Positions 33,480 through 42,494 are shown, numbered from the stretch's first letter. The stretch is 64,000 nucleotides of DNA from Dehalogenimonas sp. 4OHTPN (GCF_040448695.1 NZ_CP159307.1:1612001-1676000), one strand, 5' to 3'. Notes: a model not told the origin generated them from the letters alone. Numbers and translations are program-made.

Positions 33480-34061
33480 TTATACCTCCGAATATTTTTT
33501 CTGTTTCAAGCCTTCGATGAAGGCGGACAGGCTGTTGCGGTTCGGCAGGAGCATCGGGGTGGACTTCTGGTAAGCGGCGTAGCCCGGGAACATCTTCGGG
33601 AAGATCTTCCGGTCTTGGAACCATACCAGAGCGGCTGAAAATAGCGTCCAGACAGCGCCGGCCTGGGCGGCCGATACCGAGCGTGATCCCAGTGCCAGGC
33701 CGGCCATAGTCAGGGCAAAGAAAAGAAGCCAGGGGTGGCGGACCAGGCGGTAGACGCCGCCGGTGACCAGCTGCCCGCTCGTCCCCGGGGCGATGTAAGT
33801 CTTACCAGCCGGCAGAGCGACGTACAGGGCATTTACCATGCCCGCCGATGCCGCCGCCGCCAGGCTCCAGCCGGCAACGGACAGCCACAGCGGCAGGTTG
33901 AATTTGACCTCATCAAGGGCTGCCGCGGTCGCCGCCACAATTATCATCGTGGTGCCGGAGACCGACAGGAACGGCTTAAGCAGAGGCAGCCGCCTCATGG
34001 AAGCAAAGTCCATAAGGTGCATCAGGAGGAACCCGGCGGCGCCCAAAAGGATGTAATTCAT
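33480..34061 (-). CDS. Isoprenylcysteine methyltransferase-like membrane protein
   Basis: A 193-residue protein with about five membrane helices and the ICMT/phospholipid methyltransferase-type signature GVYRLVRHPWLLFF followed by an IFPKMFPGYAAYQ segment. Such enzymes methylate lipid or prenyl acceptors with SAM. The ATG has no Shine-Dalgarno. Upstream is a perfect 19-base palindrome in promoter position. It is cotranscribed with the GH3 gene, suggesting a small lipid or acyl modification unit. Confidence 0.72.
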   Translation of the reverse strand: MNYILLGAAGFLLMHLMDFASMRRLPLLKPFLSVSGTTMIIVAATAAALDEVKFNLPLWLSVAGWSLAAAASAGMVNALYVALPAGKTYIAPGTSGQLVTGGVYRLVRHPWLLFFALTMAGLALGSRSVSAAQAGAVWTLFSAALVWFQDRKIFPKMFPGYAAYQKSTPMLLPNRNSLSAFIEGLKQKKYSEV

Positions 34062-34116
34062 AGTACTTTCGCCGGATACTATGACACCCTCGCCGGGAGG
34101 TTGGAAGGTATAAAGT

Positions 34117-34135
34117 ACTAGAACAATGTTCTAGT
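34117..34135. promoter_or_regulatory. Perfect palindrome in the GH3-operon promoter
   Basis: ACTAGAACA-A-TGTTCTAGT, a perfect inverted repeat. On the reverse strand, TTGACT begins at 34138 and AT-rich TTTATA/TATACC follows 18-20 bases later, so the palindrome fills the promoter spacer, the position used by spacer-binding regulators. The cognate protein is not identified. Confidence 0.6.
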
Positions 34136-34153
34136 CAAAGCTGGCTCACGAAT

Positions 34154-34181
34154 AAAAAAATTCTCCCCCGGGTTGGGGGAG
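34154..34181 (-). terminator. Terminator of the winged-helix operon
   Basis: On the reverse strand CTCCCCC pairs with GGGGGAG around AACCC, followed by AA and seven T residues. It is a classical rho-independent terminator directly after the 140-residue gene. Confidence 0.85.
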
Positions 34182-34228
34182 AGTACTTTGGGTTATGTCC
34201 GCGGCCGGCGGTCCGGCTGTGCCGGGGG

Positions 34229-34651
34229 CTACTTCCATTTGATCTTGACTTCGCGCCCTTCTTCAGGAATGTCCTTATCGGCTTCCTTATCCAGACCGGC
34301 CATCTTGCTGGTTATCTCTTTCAAGTCGATCGGCCCGTCTTTGCCCAGTTCCAAGCCGTAGCCGATGAAGAAGTCAACAAAACTCTTGAGCAGCTTCTTG
34401 GTGTCTTCCTGGAAACCGGCCATCTCGTCTTTGAGGGCGTACTTGTAGCTCTCTTTGTTGAGCATCTTGGCGAATTCGGCCTTCAGGGCGTCAAGGTCGG
34501 CGCGGGAAACGCCTCCGGCGGCAGCCGCCTGGCCTTTCAACTGGTTTTCAATCAGGAAGTCGATGAACTCGGCCTGGGGCAGATCGCCACGGTTGTCGTC
34601 GATTTTCTTTACCAGTTCAGCTGGCAAGATGAGCATGCGCTTTTCGGTCAT
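34229..34651 (-). CDS. Hypothetical protein, possibly ribbon-helix-helix
   Basis: A 140-residue soluble protein. The N-terminus RMLILPAELVKKIDDNRGDLPQ and EFIDFLIENQL resembles a ribbon-helix-helix strand and helices, followed by a long helical region with many charged residues, and a Lys-rich C-terminus. I do not recognise a full family. It lies 12 bases after the winged-helix gene, hence one operon, closed by a strong terminator. A DNA-binding role is tentative. Confidence 0.6.
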   Translation of the reverse strand: MTEKRMLILPAELVKKIDDNRGDLPQAEFIDFLIENQLKGQAAAAGGVSRADLDALKAEFAKMLNKESYKYALKDEMAGFQEDTKKLLKSFVDFFIGYGLELGKDGPIDLKEITSKMAGLDKEADKDIPEEGREVKIKWK

Positions 34652-34663
34652 ACGGGCTCCTGT

Positions 34664-34945
34664 TTAGGGCGTGTCTTCGCCGTCGTCTTTGAGATTGAGG
34701 GTGTCGAGGATCTCGTCAATGTGCCGCAGCAGAGTCAGCCCCTTCTTAGTCACCCGGTAAGCGACTGAAGGATTGCCCAGCTTTACTTTGTCGATGAGTT
34801 CCCGCTCAACCATGAAGTTCAGGTATTTCTGAAGCTGAAAATAGCTCATGTTGACGGAATACATGATCTCCGTCTTGCCTGCTTCACCCAGCCGCAGCAT
34901 GTCGGCGATGATCTCTATGCTGGACCGTCGGCGGTCTAATCTCAT
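34664..34945 (-). CDS. Winged-helix DNA-binding protein
   Basis: A 93-residue protein resembling small archaeal-type winged-helix regulators (HTH_45 like): SIEIIADMLRLGEAGKTEIMYSV, the recognition helix MSYFQLQKYLNFMVERELI and the wing YRVTKKGLTLLRHIDEI. It is likely a local regulator. AGTACT motifs in both surrounding intergenic regions are candidate binding sites. The downstream gene is in the same operon. Confidence 0.78.
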   Translation of the reverse strand: MRLDRRRSSIEIIADMLRLGEAGKTEIMYSVNMSYFQLQKYLNFMVERELIDKVKLGNPSVAYRVTKKGLTLLRHIDEILDTLNLKDDGEDTP

Positions 34946-35085
34946 CTCTGTCAGATTCTCAGTTTGTCAGTACTTTAGGCTTAACTTCAGGTTATCTTTT
35001 ATGAAGATAGTACTATTATACTACCCAAGTCAAGAGTTCTGGTGTACAATGTCCGCAATGTATCAGTTCGGCATAGGAGACCGGC
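34946..35085. promoter_or_regulatory. AT-rich divergent promoter region with AGTACT motifs
   Basis: This gap separates the winged-helix gene from pilT. It is unusually AT-rich for the window, carries AGTACT at 34969 and 35009 and a TACAAT at 35045-35050 that may be the pilT -10. The pilT gene also has a TAGGAGA ribosome-binding site. Confidence 0.45.
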
Positions 35086-36183
35086 ATGAGGGCTGACGAA
35101 CTTCTAAGGGCAATGGTCAAGGCTGGAGCCTCGGACATGCACCTCAAGGTGCCCAATCCGCCCGTATTCCGTATCGACGGCGTATTAAAAAGGCAGTCCC
35201 AGTACGCCTGCGTCACCCCCGGTGATATGGAGCGGCTGTTCCGGGAAATGACCAATCCGCAGCAGCAGGAGACTTTCCTTAGTACCAAGGAACTAGACTT
35301 CGCCATCTCGGTGCCCGACGTCTCCCGTTTCAGGGTTAACATCCTGTACCAGCGCGGCAGCATCTCCATCTGCGTGCGCATGGTCCCCTTCCAAATAATG
35401 ACCATAGATATGCTCAACCAGCCGGCTACTTTCAAGAGCCTTATCATGAAGCCGCGCGGCATGATCCTGGTCACCGGCCCCACCGGCTCCGGCAAATCAA
35501 CCACCATGGCCGCCATGCTGCAGCACCTGAATGAGAACCGCCACTCCAGCGTCATCACCATTGAGGATCCCATCGAATATGTCTTCCAGGACAATAAGTG
35601 CATCATCGCCCAGCGAGAACTGGGCGGCGATACCGCGTCATACCCTATCGCCCTGCGGCATGCCCTGCGCCACGACCCGGACGTCATCGTCGTGGGCGAA
35701 ATCCGCGACGTCGAAAGCCTGACCACCGCCATCGCCGCCGCCGAGACCGGCCACCTGGTGCTGGGAACTTTGCACACTATCAACGCCGTCCAGACGGTCG
35801 ACCGTGTCATTGACATGTACCCGCCGGGTCAGCAGCACCAGATCCGGCTGCAATTGTCGCAGGTGCTGGAGGCCGTCATTTCCCAGACTCTGGTTATCCG
35901 GGCCAACGGCCGGGGCCGGGTAGGCGTCTATGAAATACTGCTGGCCACGACCGCCGTGCGCAACCTGGTCCGCGAAGGTAAAACTTTCGAACTCCAATCC
36001 ATTATGCAGCTCAACCGCCAGATGGGCATGCAGACACTGGACCAACACCTGGCCGAACTGGCGGCCAACGGGGTAATCTCCAAGGACGAAGCCCTGATGA
36101 AATCGGACAACCCGGACCGGCTGGAGCGCCTCATCGAAGAGGCCAAGCGCAATGTCCGCGGTCCTGACCCGTTCAAGCGCTGA
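35086..36183 (+). CDS. pilT: Type IV pilus retraction ATPase PilT
   Basis: A 365-residue secretion ATPase of the PilT group. N-terminal ASDMHLKV and PVFRIDG, Walker A GPTGSGKSTT near residue 131, the Asp box ITIEDPIEYVF, Walker B VIVVGEIRDVE, the His box GHLVLGTLHT and the PilT-typical C-terminal part. PilT depolymerises pilin to retract pili. No other pilus gene is in the window, so partners lie elsewhere. It stands upstream of a c-di-GMP-related receptor gene that has its own promoter. Confidence 0.9.
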   Translation: MRADELLRAMVKAGASDMHLKVPNPPVFRIDGVLKRQSQYACVTPGDMERLFREMTNPQQQETFLSTKELDFAISVPDVSRFRVNILYQRGSISICVRMVPFQIMTIDMLNQPATFKSLIMKPRGMILVTGPTGSGKSTTMAAMLQHLNENRHSSVITIEDPIEYVFQDNKCIIAQRELGGDTASYPIALRHALRHDPDVIVVGEIRDVESLTTAIAAAETGHLVLGTLHTINAVQTVDRVIDMYPPGQQHQIRLQLSQVLEAVISQTLVIRANGRGRVGVYEILLATTAVRNLVREGKTFELQSIMQLNRQMGMQTLDQHLAELAANGVISKDEALMKSDNPDRLERLIEEAKRNVRGPDPFKR

Positions 36184-36310
36184 ACCGCCTGCCAGTTTTG
36201 GAATGGACACCCTCGGCTCAGGTCATGGTCCCCGGACGGGTAGAAACGTTCCGAACCGGCCTGAGTATAGTAAATAAGTACCATTTTACCCGGTCTTACG
36301 ATGGTTTACG

Positions 36311-36339
36311 TTGACATCCAAACTGGCGACAGCCATAAT
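36311..36339 (+). promoter_or_regulatory. Promoter of the GGDEF/HD-GYP gene
   Basis: A perfect TTGACA (36311-36316), 17-base spacer and CATAAT (36334-36339). It is one of the best promoter matches in the window, about 40 bases before the TTG start. Confidence 0.75.
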
Positions 36340-36378
36340 GTGGCAACAAACGGTATTTTCTTCCGGAGCCGGTAACGA

Positions 36379-39300
36379 TTGAATATCTGGGCCGCTATAC
36401 CGCTGGCCGCATGCCTCGCCTACCTGCTTCTGCTGCTTTTAGTCCTGCCCAACGCTCAGCAACGGGTCAGCCGCTACCTGGCTTATTTTTTGGCGGCGGC
36501 TTCGGTGTGGGGCTTCTGCTCCTTCATGATTCACCTGGATGCCCCGGCATCGGAGACATTGCTGTGGAACAACCTGCTGGCGGTCAGCCTTGTCTGGGCG
36601 CTGGTCGCCTATTTTCATTTCGTCCGCGTCTATGTCTATGACAAAGCAGGCCCCGGCCTGGTGGCGGCTTACAGCGTGCTGGCTGTTGTCGCCGGGCTGG
36701 CCGCCGCCGGGCAACTGGTTGAATCCGCCCGTGTCGAGGATGGCATCGTTTACTCGGAAATCGGGGCGCCGGTTTACCTCATCGCCGCCGCCAGCGCGGT
36801 CATGGCCGGACTCATCGCCGCCGGCTTGCTGCGAAAGTACCGCTCCCTAGCGCCGGGACTCGAAAGGCAGAGTGTCTTGTTCCTGCTCGGCGGACTCCTC
36901 ATTACCGTTACCGCCGGTTTCTCTAATCTCAGCGGCGATCCCAATATTTCCGGACTGCCGATCGACCAGCTCGCCAGCTTCATCAACGCCGCCTTTATCG
37001 GGTTAATTGTCTCCCGCTTCCGCTTCGTCAACCTCAAATTCCGCGATCCGCACCGGGGATTGACCTACGTGCTTATAGTCCCCGCCGTGGTCATTTCGCT
37101 GGCCGGTATTATTTCGGTGACCTTCGGCATTAACGGCGCCGTGCCGGAAATCGGACGCTTCAACGGCTGGGCAGTCATCCCGCTGGTGGCCAGCGTGGTA
37201 TATATCATCCTTTTATTTATGGTCGTCCAGGATTCGGAGCGCCGCGCCAACCGCTTCTTCGCCTATTTTCTCGGCGTCGGCGCTCTCTGGAGTTTCAGTT
37301 CCTTCATGCTGGTATTCAATTCAGCGGCCAGCCCTGGATACCTTCAGTTCTGGAACGAGATGGTAGTCGTCGCTATCGCCTGGGTCAGCATCGCCTATTT
37401 TCATTTCGTACGGGCTTACAACAACAAGAGCGGCGGCATCTGGATCTGGATCGGCTATATCTTTACACTTGTCCTCCTCGGACTGGCGCTGGCAGGCGAA
37501 GTGGTCAGCAACGTCCGGCTGGTGGACGGCTATCTGTTTCACGACATCCGGCCGTGGGACCTAATCGTCGGCGGCTTCATAGCCCCGTTCATCGCCGCCG
37601 GCATGGTCATGCTGATCCGCCGTTACCGCGCCTCGACTGACCCGGTGGACCGCAACCGAACCATTTATCTCATCATCGGCTCCGGCGCGCTGATCCTGTT
37701 CAGCTACGTCACCCCGTTCACGCCGGCTCTGGCTGGACTGACCACCGACCACCTGGGCAATATCGCCAACGCCGGTCTCATCGCCTATGCCATGTCCCGA
37801 TACCATTTGTTCGACATCAAGCTGGTCGCCCGCCGCGGCCTGACTTTAATCGCCCTGGTGGCTGCCATCGGCGCCGGTTACGGCGGGCTGGTCTTCATCG
37901 TCTCCCGACTGTTCCCCGGCGCCCCCAACTCCACCATTGTTCTCATCGCCGGGATTGCTGTCACCATGCTGGCGCTGTCCGGCCGATCGCTGGCCCATTT
38001 TATCTCGGTTTCAATCGATCGGCTGTTTTACAGGGACACTTACCGCCACCGTCTTGAGCTGTTGAATTTTTCTACCAAAATGAGCCACATTCTCAACCTG
38101 GACGAGCTGTCCCAGGCTCTCCTGCCACCCCTGACCAAAGCCCTGGGCATCACCCATGCCGCCCTGCTTTTCCAGGACAACAGCGCCGCCGATTTCACCG
38201 TCCAGTACACCTTCCCGGACAATCATGAACTGCGCGGGACGCTACGCCTACCGGTCGATAATCCCATCATCGAATGGATGGACCGCGAAGGCCGCCCCCT
38301 GGCGCCGTCGCAGGTCGAGTCCATCCCGGAGTTCAAAGGCCTGTGGCAGACTGAGCGCGAACAGCTTACCGGCGCCAACCTGGCCCTGCTCCATCCTATC
38401 AAGAGCCGCGGCAAGCTCATCGGCCTGATCGCCGTCGGTCAGAAGAAACGCGGCGGCATCTACAACACCGAGGACCTGGAACTCATCTCCAGGATCGCCT
38501 CTCAGGCCGGGGTAATCATCGAGAATGCCCAGCTTTATGTTCAGGCGACTACCCGCGCCAACACCGACGAGCTCACCGGCCTGTACAACCACCGCCACTT
38601 CCACGAGCGGATAGAACAGGAGATCGCCCGAGGTAGCCGCTTCGGCATCTCTTTCTCGCTCATCATCCTCGACCTCGACCTGTTCAAAGTATACAACGAC
38701 ATCTACGGCCATTTGGCCGGCGATCAACTGCTCAGAAAGGTCGGCAAGATCATTCAGAGTTCCGTCAGGTCTATTGATCTGTCTTTCCGCTACGGCGGCG
38801 AGGAATTCGCCATCATCCTGCCTGAAACCCGGATCGAAGACGCCTACCGGGTGGCGGAACGGTTAAGAAAAACGGTTGAGGCTAAATCCAGCTTCCGGGA
38901 GATGCCGGTGACCGCTTCTCTGGGCGTGGCTACCTGGCCGTCGGACGGGGTGATGAAGGAAGAGGTCATTCACCGCGCGGATATAGCCCTCTACCGCGCC
39001 AAGCAGACCGGGCGCAACCGCACCTGTCTGGCTTCTGAGGTCCAGCAGCCTGTGGCTCAACCGGCCGCGGCCGCAGTTGAAGGGGATTCCCAACCCAAAG
39101 CCCTGTCGATCATTTATGCTCTGGCTGCCACCGTTGACGCTAAAGACCACTATACCTACGGCCACTCGCGCAAAGTTTCAGAATACGCCGTCGCCCTGGC
39201 TGAAGCATTGCGGCTGGGGCAGGAAACAATTCATACCATCCGCGCCGCCGGCCTGCTGCATGACATCGGCAAAATCGGCGTGCCGGACTCGATCCTGACC

Positions 39301-39717
39301 AAACCGGGGGCGCTGGAGCAGAAAGAATGGGAACCTATCCGCACTCACCCGGAACTCGGCGTTGAAATACTGCGCCACGTCACCGATCTGTCCCAATGCC
39401 TGCCGGCTATCATGCATCACCATGAAAACTGGGATGGCACCGGCTATCCTCAGGGACTCAAAGGTCCCGCCATACCCTTGGAGGCGCGCATACTGTCCGT
39501 GGCGGATGCCTACGACGCCATCACCTCCCCCCGACCTTACCGCAACCAGCTGGCGTTAAAGGACGCCCTGACAGAACTCCGCCGCTGCGCCGGCACTCAA
39601 TTCGACCCGAGCCTCATCCCGGTCTTTTGCGAGTTGATGCAGCCGGGAGCCGGCGCCGTTCCCGGGGTCGAACGCCGTGCCGATTATCGGCCGTCTACCG
39701 AAGCCGGGCCTCAATAA
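36379..39717 (+). CDS. Membrane GAF-GGDEF-HD-GYP signalling protein
   Basis: A 1112-residue receptor. Residues 1-230 and about 255-490 look like two copies of a seven-helix histidine-kinase-type N-terminal sensor (SFMIHLDAP/SFMLVFNSA and VAYFHFVR/IAYFHFVR repeat). Then come more helices, a GAF domain from about residue 570, a GGDEF domain (DELTGLYNHRHF, active site YGGEEF near 805 with an RSID inhibitory site five residues before) and an HD-GYP domain (HDIGKIGVPD near 961, HHHENWDGTGYP near 1013). Both c-di-GMP synthesis and breakdown motifs are intact. Start TTG after GGAG. Confidence 0.92.
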   Translation: MNIWAAIPLAACLAYLLLLLLVLPNAQQRVSRYLAYFLAAASVWGFCSFMIHLDAPASETLLWNNLLAVSLVWALVAYFHFVRVYVYDKAGPGLVAAYSVLAVVAGLAAAGQLVESARVEDGIVYSEIGAPVYLIAAASAVMAGLIAAGLLRKYRSLAPGLERQSVLFLLGGLLITVTAGFSNLSGDPNISGLPIDQLASFINAAFIGLIVSRFRFVNLKFRDPHRGLTYVLIVPAVVISLAGIISVTFGINGAVPEIGRFNGWAVIPLVASVVYIILLFMVVQDSERRANRFFAYFLGVGALWSFSSFMLVFNSAASPGYLQFWNEMVVVAIAWVSIAYFHFVRAYNNKSGGIWIWIGYIFTLVLLGLALAGEVVSNVRLVDGYLFHDIRPWDLIVGGFIAPFIAAGMVMLIRRYRASTDPVDRNRTIYLIIGSGALILFSYVTPFTPALAGLTTDHLGNIANAGLIAYAMSRYHLFDIKLVARRGLTLIALVAAIGAGYGGLVFIVSRLFPGAPNSTIVLIAGIAVTMLALSGRSLAHFISVSIDRLFYRDTYRHRLELLNFSTKMSHILNLDELSQALLPPLTKALGITHAALLFQDNSAADFTVQYTFPDNHELRGTLRLPVDNPIIEWMDREGRPLAPSQVESIPEFKGLWQTEREQLTGANLALLHPIKSRGKLIGLIAVGQKKRGGIYNTEDLELISRIASQAGVIIENAQLYVQATTRANTDELTGLYNHRHFHERIEQEIARGSRFGISFSLIILDLDLFKVYNDIYGHLAGDQLLRKVGKIIQSSVRSIDLSFRYGGEEFAIILPETRIEDAYRVAERLRKTVEAKSSFREMPVTASLGVATWPSDGVMKEEVIHRADIALYRAKQTGRNRTCLASEVQQPVAQPAAAAVEGDSQPKALSIIYALAATVDAKDHYTYGHSRKVSEYAVALAEALRLGQETIHTIRAAGLLHDIGKIGVPDSILTKPGALEQKEWEPIRTHPELGVEILRHVTDLSQCLPAIMHHHENWDGTGYPQGLKGPAIPLEARILSVADAYDAITSPRPYRNQLALKDALTELRRCAGTQFDPSLIPVFCELMQPGAGAVPGVERRADYRPSTEAGPQ

Positions 39718-39720
39718 CAG

Positions 39721-39750
39721 AAATCCCCGCCGGGTGCCCGGCGGGGATTT
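39721..39750. terminator. Bidirectional terminator between the receptor gene and nadC
   Basis: AAATCCCCGCCGGG pairs perfectly with CCCGGCGGGGATTT. The symmetric A and T ends suit both converging transcripts. Confidence 0.8.
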
Positions 39751-39771
39751 CAGCGATAACTGGCCGAGATT

Positions 39772-40632
39772 CTATTGCGCCGGGCGTCCGGTCACGAACG
39801 ACAGGCTGAAATCGATGGACTTGGCAGAATGGGTAATGGCGCCGACCGAAATGACATCAACGCCGGTTTCAGCCACCGCCCGAACGTTATCCAGAGTAAT
39901 GCCGCCTGAGGCTTCCAGCTTGATTGACGCCGGTACCATTTTGACCGCCTTTTTCATGTCCTCAACGGACATATTGTCGAGCATGATGATATCCGCTCCG
40001 CCGGAAATAGCCTGCTGCAACTGGTCCAGATTCTGAACCTCGATCTCGACTTTCATACCCCGCCCCCCCTGTTTGGCTTTGGCGATGGCATCGGCTATAG
40101 AGATGCCGCGGGCAGAGAGGGCTGTCAGGTGATTGTCTTTAATCAGGAGGCCGCTGGCCAGGTCCGGCCGGTGGTTCTGACCGCCGGCGGCGTAGACGGC
40201 GTATTTTTCCAGCAGGCGCAGGCCGGGCAGCGTCTTACGGGTATCGGAAATCTTGACATCCAGCCCTTTAACCTTTTCGATGTAAGCCGCGGTTGCCGTG
40301 GCGATGCCTGAGAGGTGAGACAGGATGTTTAAGGCCACCCGTTCCGTCTTCAGGATGCTGCTGACCCGGCCAGTGACCAGCAGCACCACATCCCCCGGCT
40401 TGACCCTGCCGCCGTCGGGCACGTTGACTTTGATCTGAAGCGTATTGTCCACTTTAAGGAAAGCGATGCGGATGATTTCAGCGCCGCAGACCATCGCCGC
40501 CTCCCGGGCGATGATGCCGGCGGTGCCGCCGAGGCTCGGCGGAATAACCAGTTCGGTAGTTTTGTCGCCGCGCCCGAGATCCTCGGATAGCGCAGTGTCG
40601 ATGATCTGCTCTATTTGAACCTGGGTTGCCAT
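39772..40632 (-). CDS. nadC: Nicotinate-nucleotide diphosphorylase (quinolinate phosphoribosyltransferase)
   Basis: A 286-residue enzyme making nicotinate mononucleotide from quinolinate and PRPP. Characteristic segments are LSHLSGIATATAAY, SDTRKTLPGLRLLEKYAV, GGQNHRPDLA, IEVEVQNLDQ-like EIEVQNLDQ and EASGGITLDNV. The ATG follows AAGGAGGTAAC. It lies 10 bases after nadB; nadA is not in the window. The annotation is secure. Confidence 0.95.
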   Translation of the reverse strand: MATQVQIEQIIDTALSEDLGRGDKTTELVIPPSLGGTAGIIAREAAMVCGAEIIRIAFLKVDNTLQIKVNVPDGGRVKPGDVVLLVTGRVSSILKTERVALNILSHLSGIATATAAYIEKVKGLDVKISDTRKTLPGLRLLEKYAVYAAGGQNHRPDLASGLLIKDNHLTALSARGISIADAIAKAKQGGRGMKVEIEVQNLDQLQQAISGGADIIMLDNMSVEDMKKAVKMVPASIKLEASGGITLDNVRAVAETGVDVISVGAITHSAKSIDFSLSFVTGRPAQ

Positions 40633-40642
40633 TGTTACCTCC

Positions 40643-42175
40643 TTACCCGATGCCGATGAGTATGTGCCGGCGCCATTTTTCTGATGTCCAGGGGAAATCG
40701 GCGCGGTAGTGCGCCCCGCGGCTTTCTTCGCGGTACAGTGCCGCCTCAGCCAGCAGCCGGCCGCAGATTATCAGGTTGCGCAGTTCTTGTGATTCCCGGT
40801 CAACCGGTTGACCCGCAGCCGCCTGCCATGCTGCCAGGGTGGCCGCCAGTTCTTTGAGACCCGCGCCGTCCCTGACAATGCCGCCGTACCGCCACATCAA
40901 GTCCTGCAGCCGGCTTTTGTCAGGTAGTGATGTTACCTTATTAAGCTCGGCCGGGGCAAGCCTTCGGCGCTGCGCCGGGGTCATGCCAGCCGCCCTGCCG
41001 GCGCGGCCCGTATGCTCGACGATGCGGTGACAGAATACCAGGACCTCAAGAAGGGAATTGGAGGCGAGGCGATTGGCGCCGTGAACGCCGGTGCAGGACA
41101 CTTCGCCGGCGGCGTATAAGCCCGGCAGGGAAGACGCCCCCCAGGCGTCCACCCTGACGCCGCCAATCATGTAATGAGCCGCCGGGGCCACCGGTATCAA
41201 GTCCCGGGTGATATCCAACCCGTATTCGCGGCACTGGCGGTAGATTTGCGGAAAGCGGGTCAGCACCAGCGCCGCCGGAAGGTGGCTGAGATCAAGAAAC
41301 ACGCTTGGCGCCGCGGTCCGGGTCATTTCAGACACGATCGCGCGGGAGACGATGTCGCGCGGGGCAAGTTCAGCCTTCTCATGATAATCGGTCATAAAGC
41401 GCCGGCCGTCGACGTTGCGCAGCAGACCGCCCTCCCCGCGGACCGATTCGGAGATAAGAAAAGGCGGCGCCCCGGCCAGTTTCAAAGCGGTGGGATGGAA
41501 CTGGAAAAATTCCATGTCCATGACATCGGCTCCGGCGCGGTAGGCCAGGGCGACACCATCGCCGGTAGCTACTACCGGATTGGTGGTCAACGAAAATAGC
41601 TGGCCGGCGCCGCCCGAAGCCAGGATAAGGTGCCGGCAGGTGCAGGTCTCAAATTTCCTGGTGAGCGCCGACAGCGTCTTCAAGCCGGCTGCCCGGCCGC
41701 CTTCAACCAGGATCTCGGTGACCAGGGTGTGCTCGGCTACCCGAATCCCGGCGGTCCGCACCCTGGCAGACAGCGTTTCTTCAATGTGTCGGCCGGTGGC
41801 GTCGCCGCCGGCATGGAGAATTCGAGGCACGCTGTGAGCCGCTTCGAGGGTCAAAGCAACCTCTCCCTCGACGGTGTCGAACGGCACGCCCATCTCTATA
41901 AGATCCCTGATCCGCAGCGGCGCTTCCTCGGCCAGGATATGCACCATCGCCTCGTCGGACAGCCCGGCGCCGGCGCTGACCGTATCCTTAAAGTGGAGAG
42001 CGGCTGAATCGCCGGGGCCGATGGCGGCGGCAATGCCCCCCTGGGCATAACGAGTGTTGCATTCTTCGATGCTCCCCTTGGTGACGATCAGCACGCTGCC
42101 GCGGCGGTGAGCCAACAGGGCGCTGTACAGTCCGGCGATGCCGGAACCGACGATGATGAAGTCGTATGACGCCAA
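40643..42175 (-). CDS. nadB: L-aspartate oxidase
   Basis: A 510-residue flavoenzyme oxidising aspartate to iminoaspartate for quinolinate. FAD-binding IIVGSGIAGLYSAL at the N-terminus, TRYAQGGIAAAIGP, FFQFHPTAL, ARDIVSRAI, MIGGVRVD and GEVSCTGVHGANRLASNSLLE are all present. It is the first gene of nadBC, followed by nadC. As an oxygen-independent route would be needed in an anaerobe, fumarate may be the acceptor; that is known for the family, not visible here. Confidence 0.95.
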   Translation of the reverse strand: MASYDFIIVGSGIAGLYSALLAHRRGSVLIVTKGSIEECNTRYAQGGIAAAIGPGDSAALHFKDTVSAGAGLSDEAMVHILAEEAPLRIRDLIEMGVPFDTVEGEVALTLEAAHSVPRILHAGGDATGRHIEETLSARVRTAGIRVAEHTLVTEILVEGGRAAGLKTLSALTRKFETCTCRHLILASGGAGQLFSLTTNPVVATGDGVALAYRAGADVMDMEFFQFHPTALKLAGAPPFLISESVRGEGGLLRNVDGRRFMTDYHEKAELAPRDIVSRAIVSEMTRTAAPSVFLDLSHLPAALVLTRFPQIYRQCREYGLDITRDLIPVAPAAHYMIGGVRVDAWGASSLPGLYAAGEVSCTGVHGANRLASNSLLEVLVFCHRIVEHTGRAGRAAGMTPAQRRRLAPAELNKVTSLPDKSRLQDLMWRYGGIVRDGAGLKELAATLAAWQAAAGQPVDRESQELRNLIICGRLLAEAALYREESRGAHYRADFPWTSEKWRRHILIGIG

Positions 42176-42209
42176 TAGGCCTCCGTTGGGCTGCCTGAAA
42201 AGGCGGCGG

Positions 42210-42494
42210 TTATGGCTGAGCGGTTTCCTCTTCCTGCTGCTTCATAGCGATGCCGCCACGGACCAGGCGCAGCAGGTTTCCGGATTCGGTTTTGATAACT
42301 ACGCTCTTCTCGTCGATGGCTTCGATCACCCCGAAGATGCCGCCGATAGTTATTACTTTATCGCCGCGCTTGAGTTCGGACAACATCTGCTGTTGAGATT
42401 TCTGACGCTTCTGCTGCGGCCGGATGATCAAAAAATAAAACATGATGAACATCAATACCATGAAGCCGATTAAGGTCACTGTGTCGTTGGTCAT
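42210..42494 (-). CDS. yajC: Preprotein translocase accessory protein YajC
   Basis: A 94-residue protein with one N-terminal membrane helix and the YajC motif FLIIRPQQKRQKSQQQML, followed by a small beta domain ELKRGDKVITIGGIFGVIEAI. YajC accompanies SecDF in the translocase. SecD and SecF genes are not nearby. It lies between miaB and nadB on the same strand, with short gaps, and may be part of one transcript. Confidence 0.92.
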   Translation of the reverse strand: MTNDTVTLIGFMVLMFIMFYFLIIRPQQKRQKSQQQMLSELKRGDKVITIGGIFGVIEAIDEKSVVIKTESGNLLRLVRGGIAMKQQEEETAQP

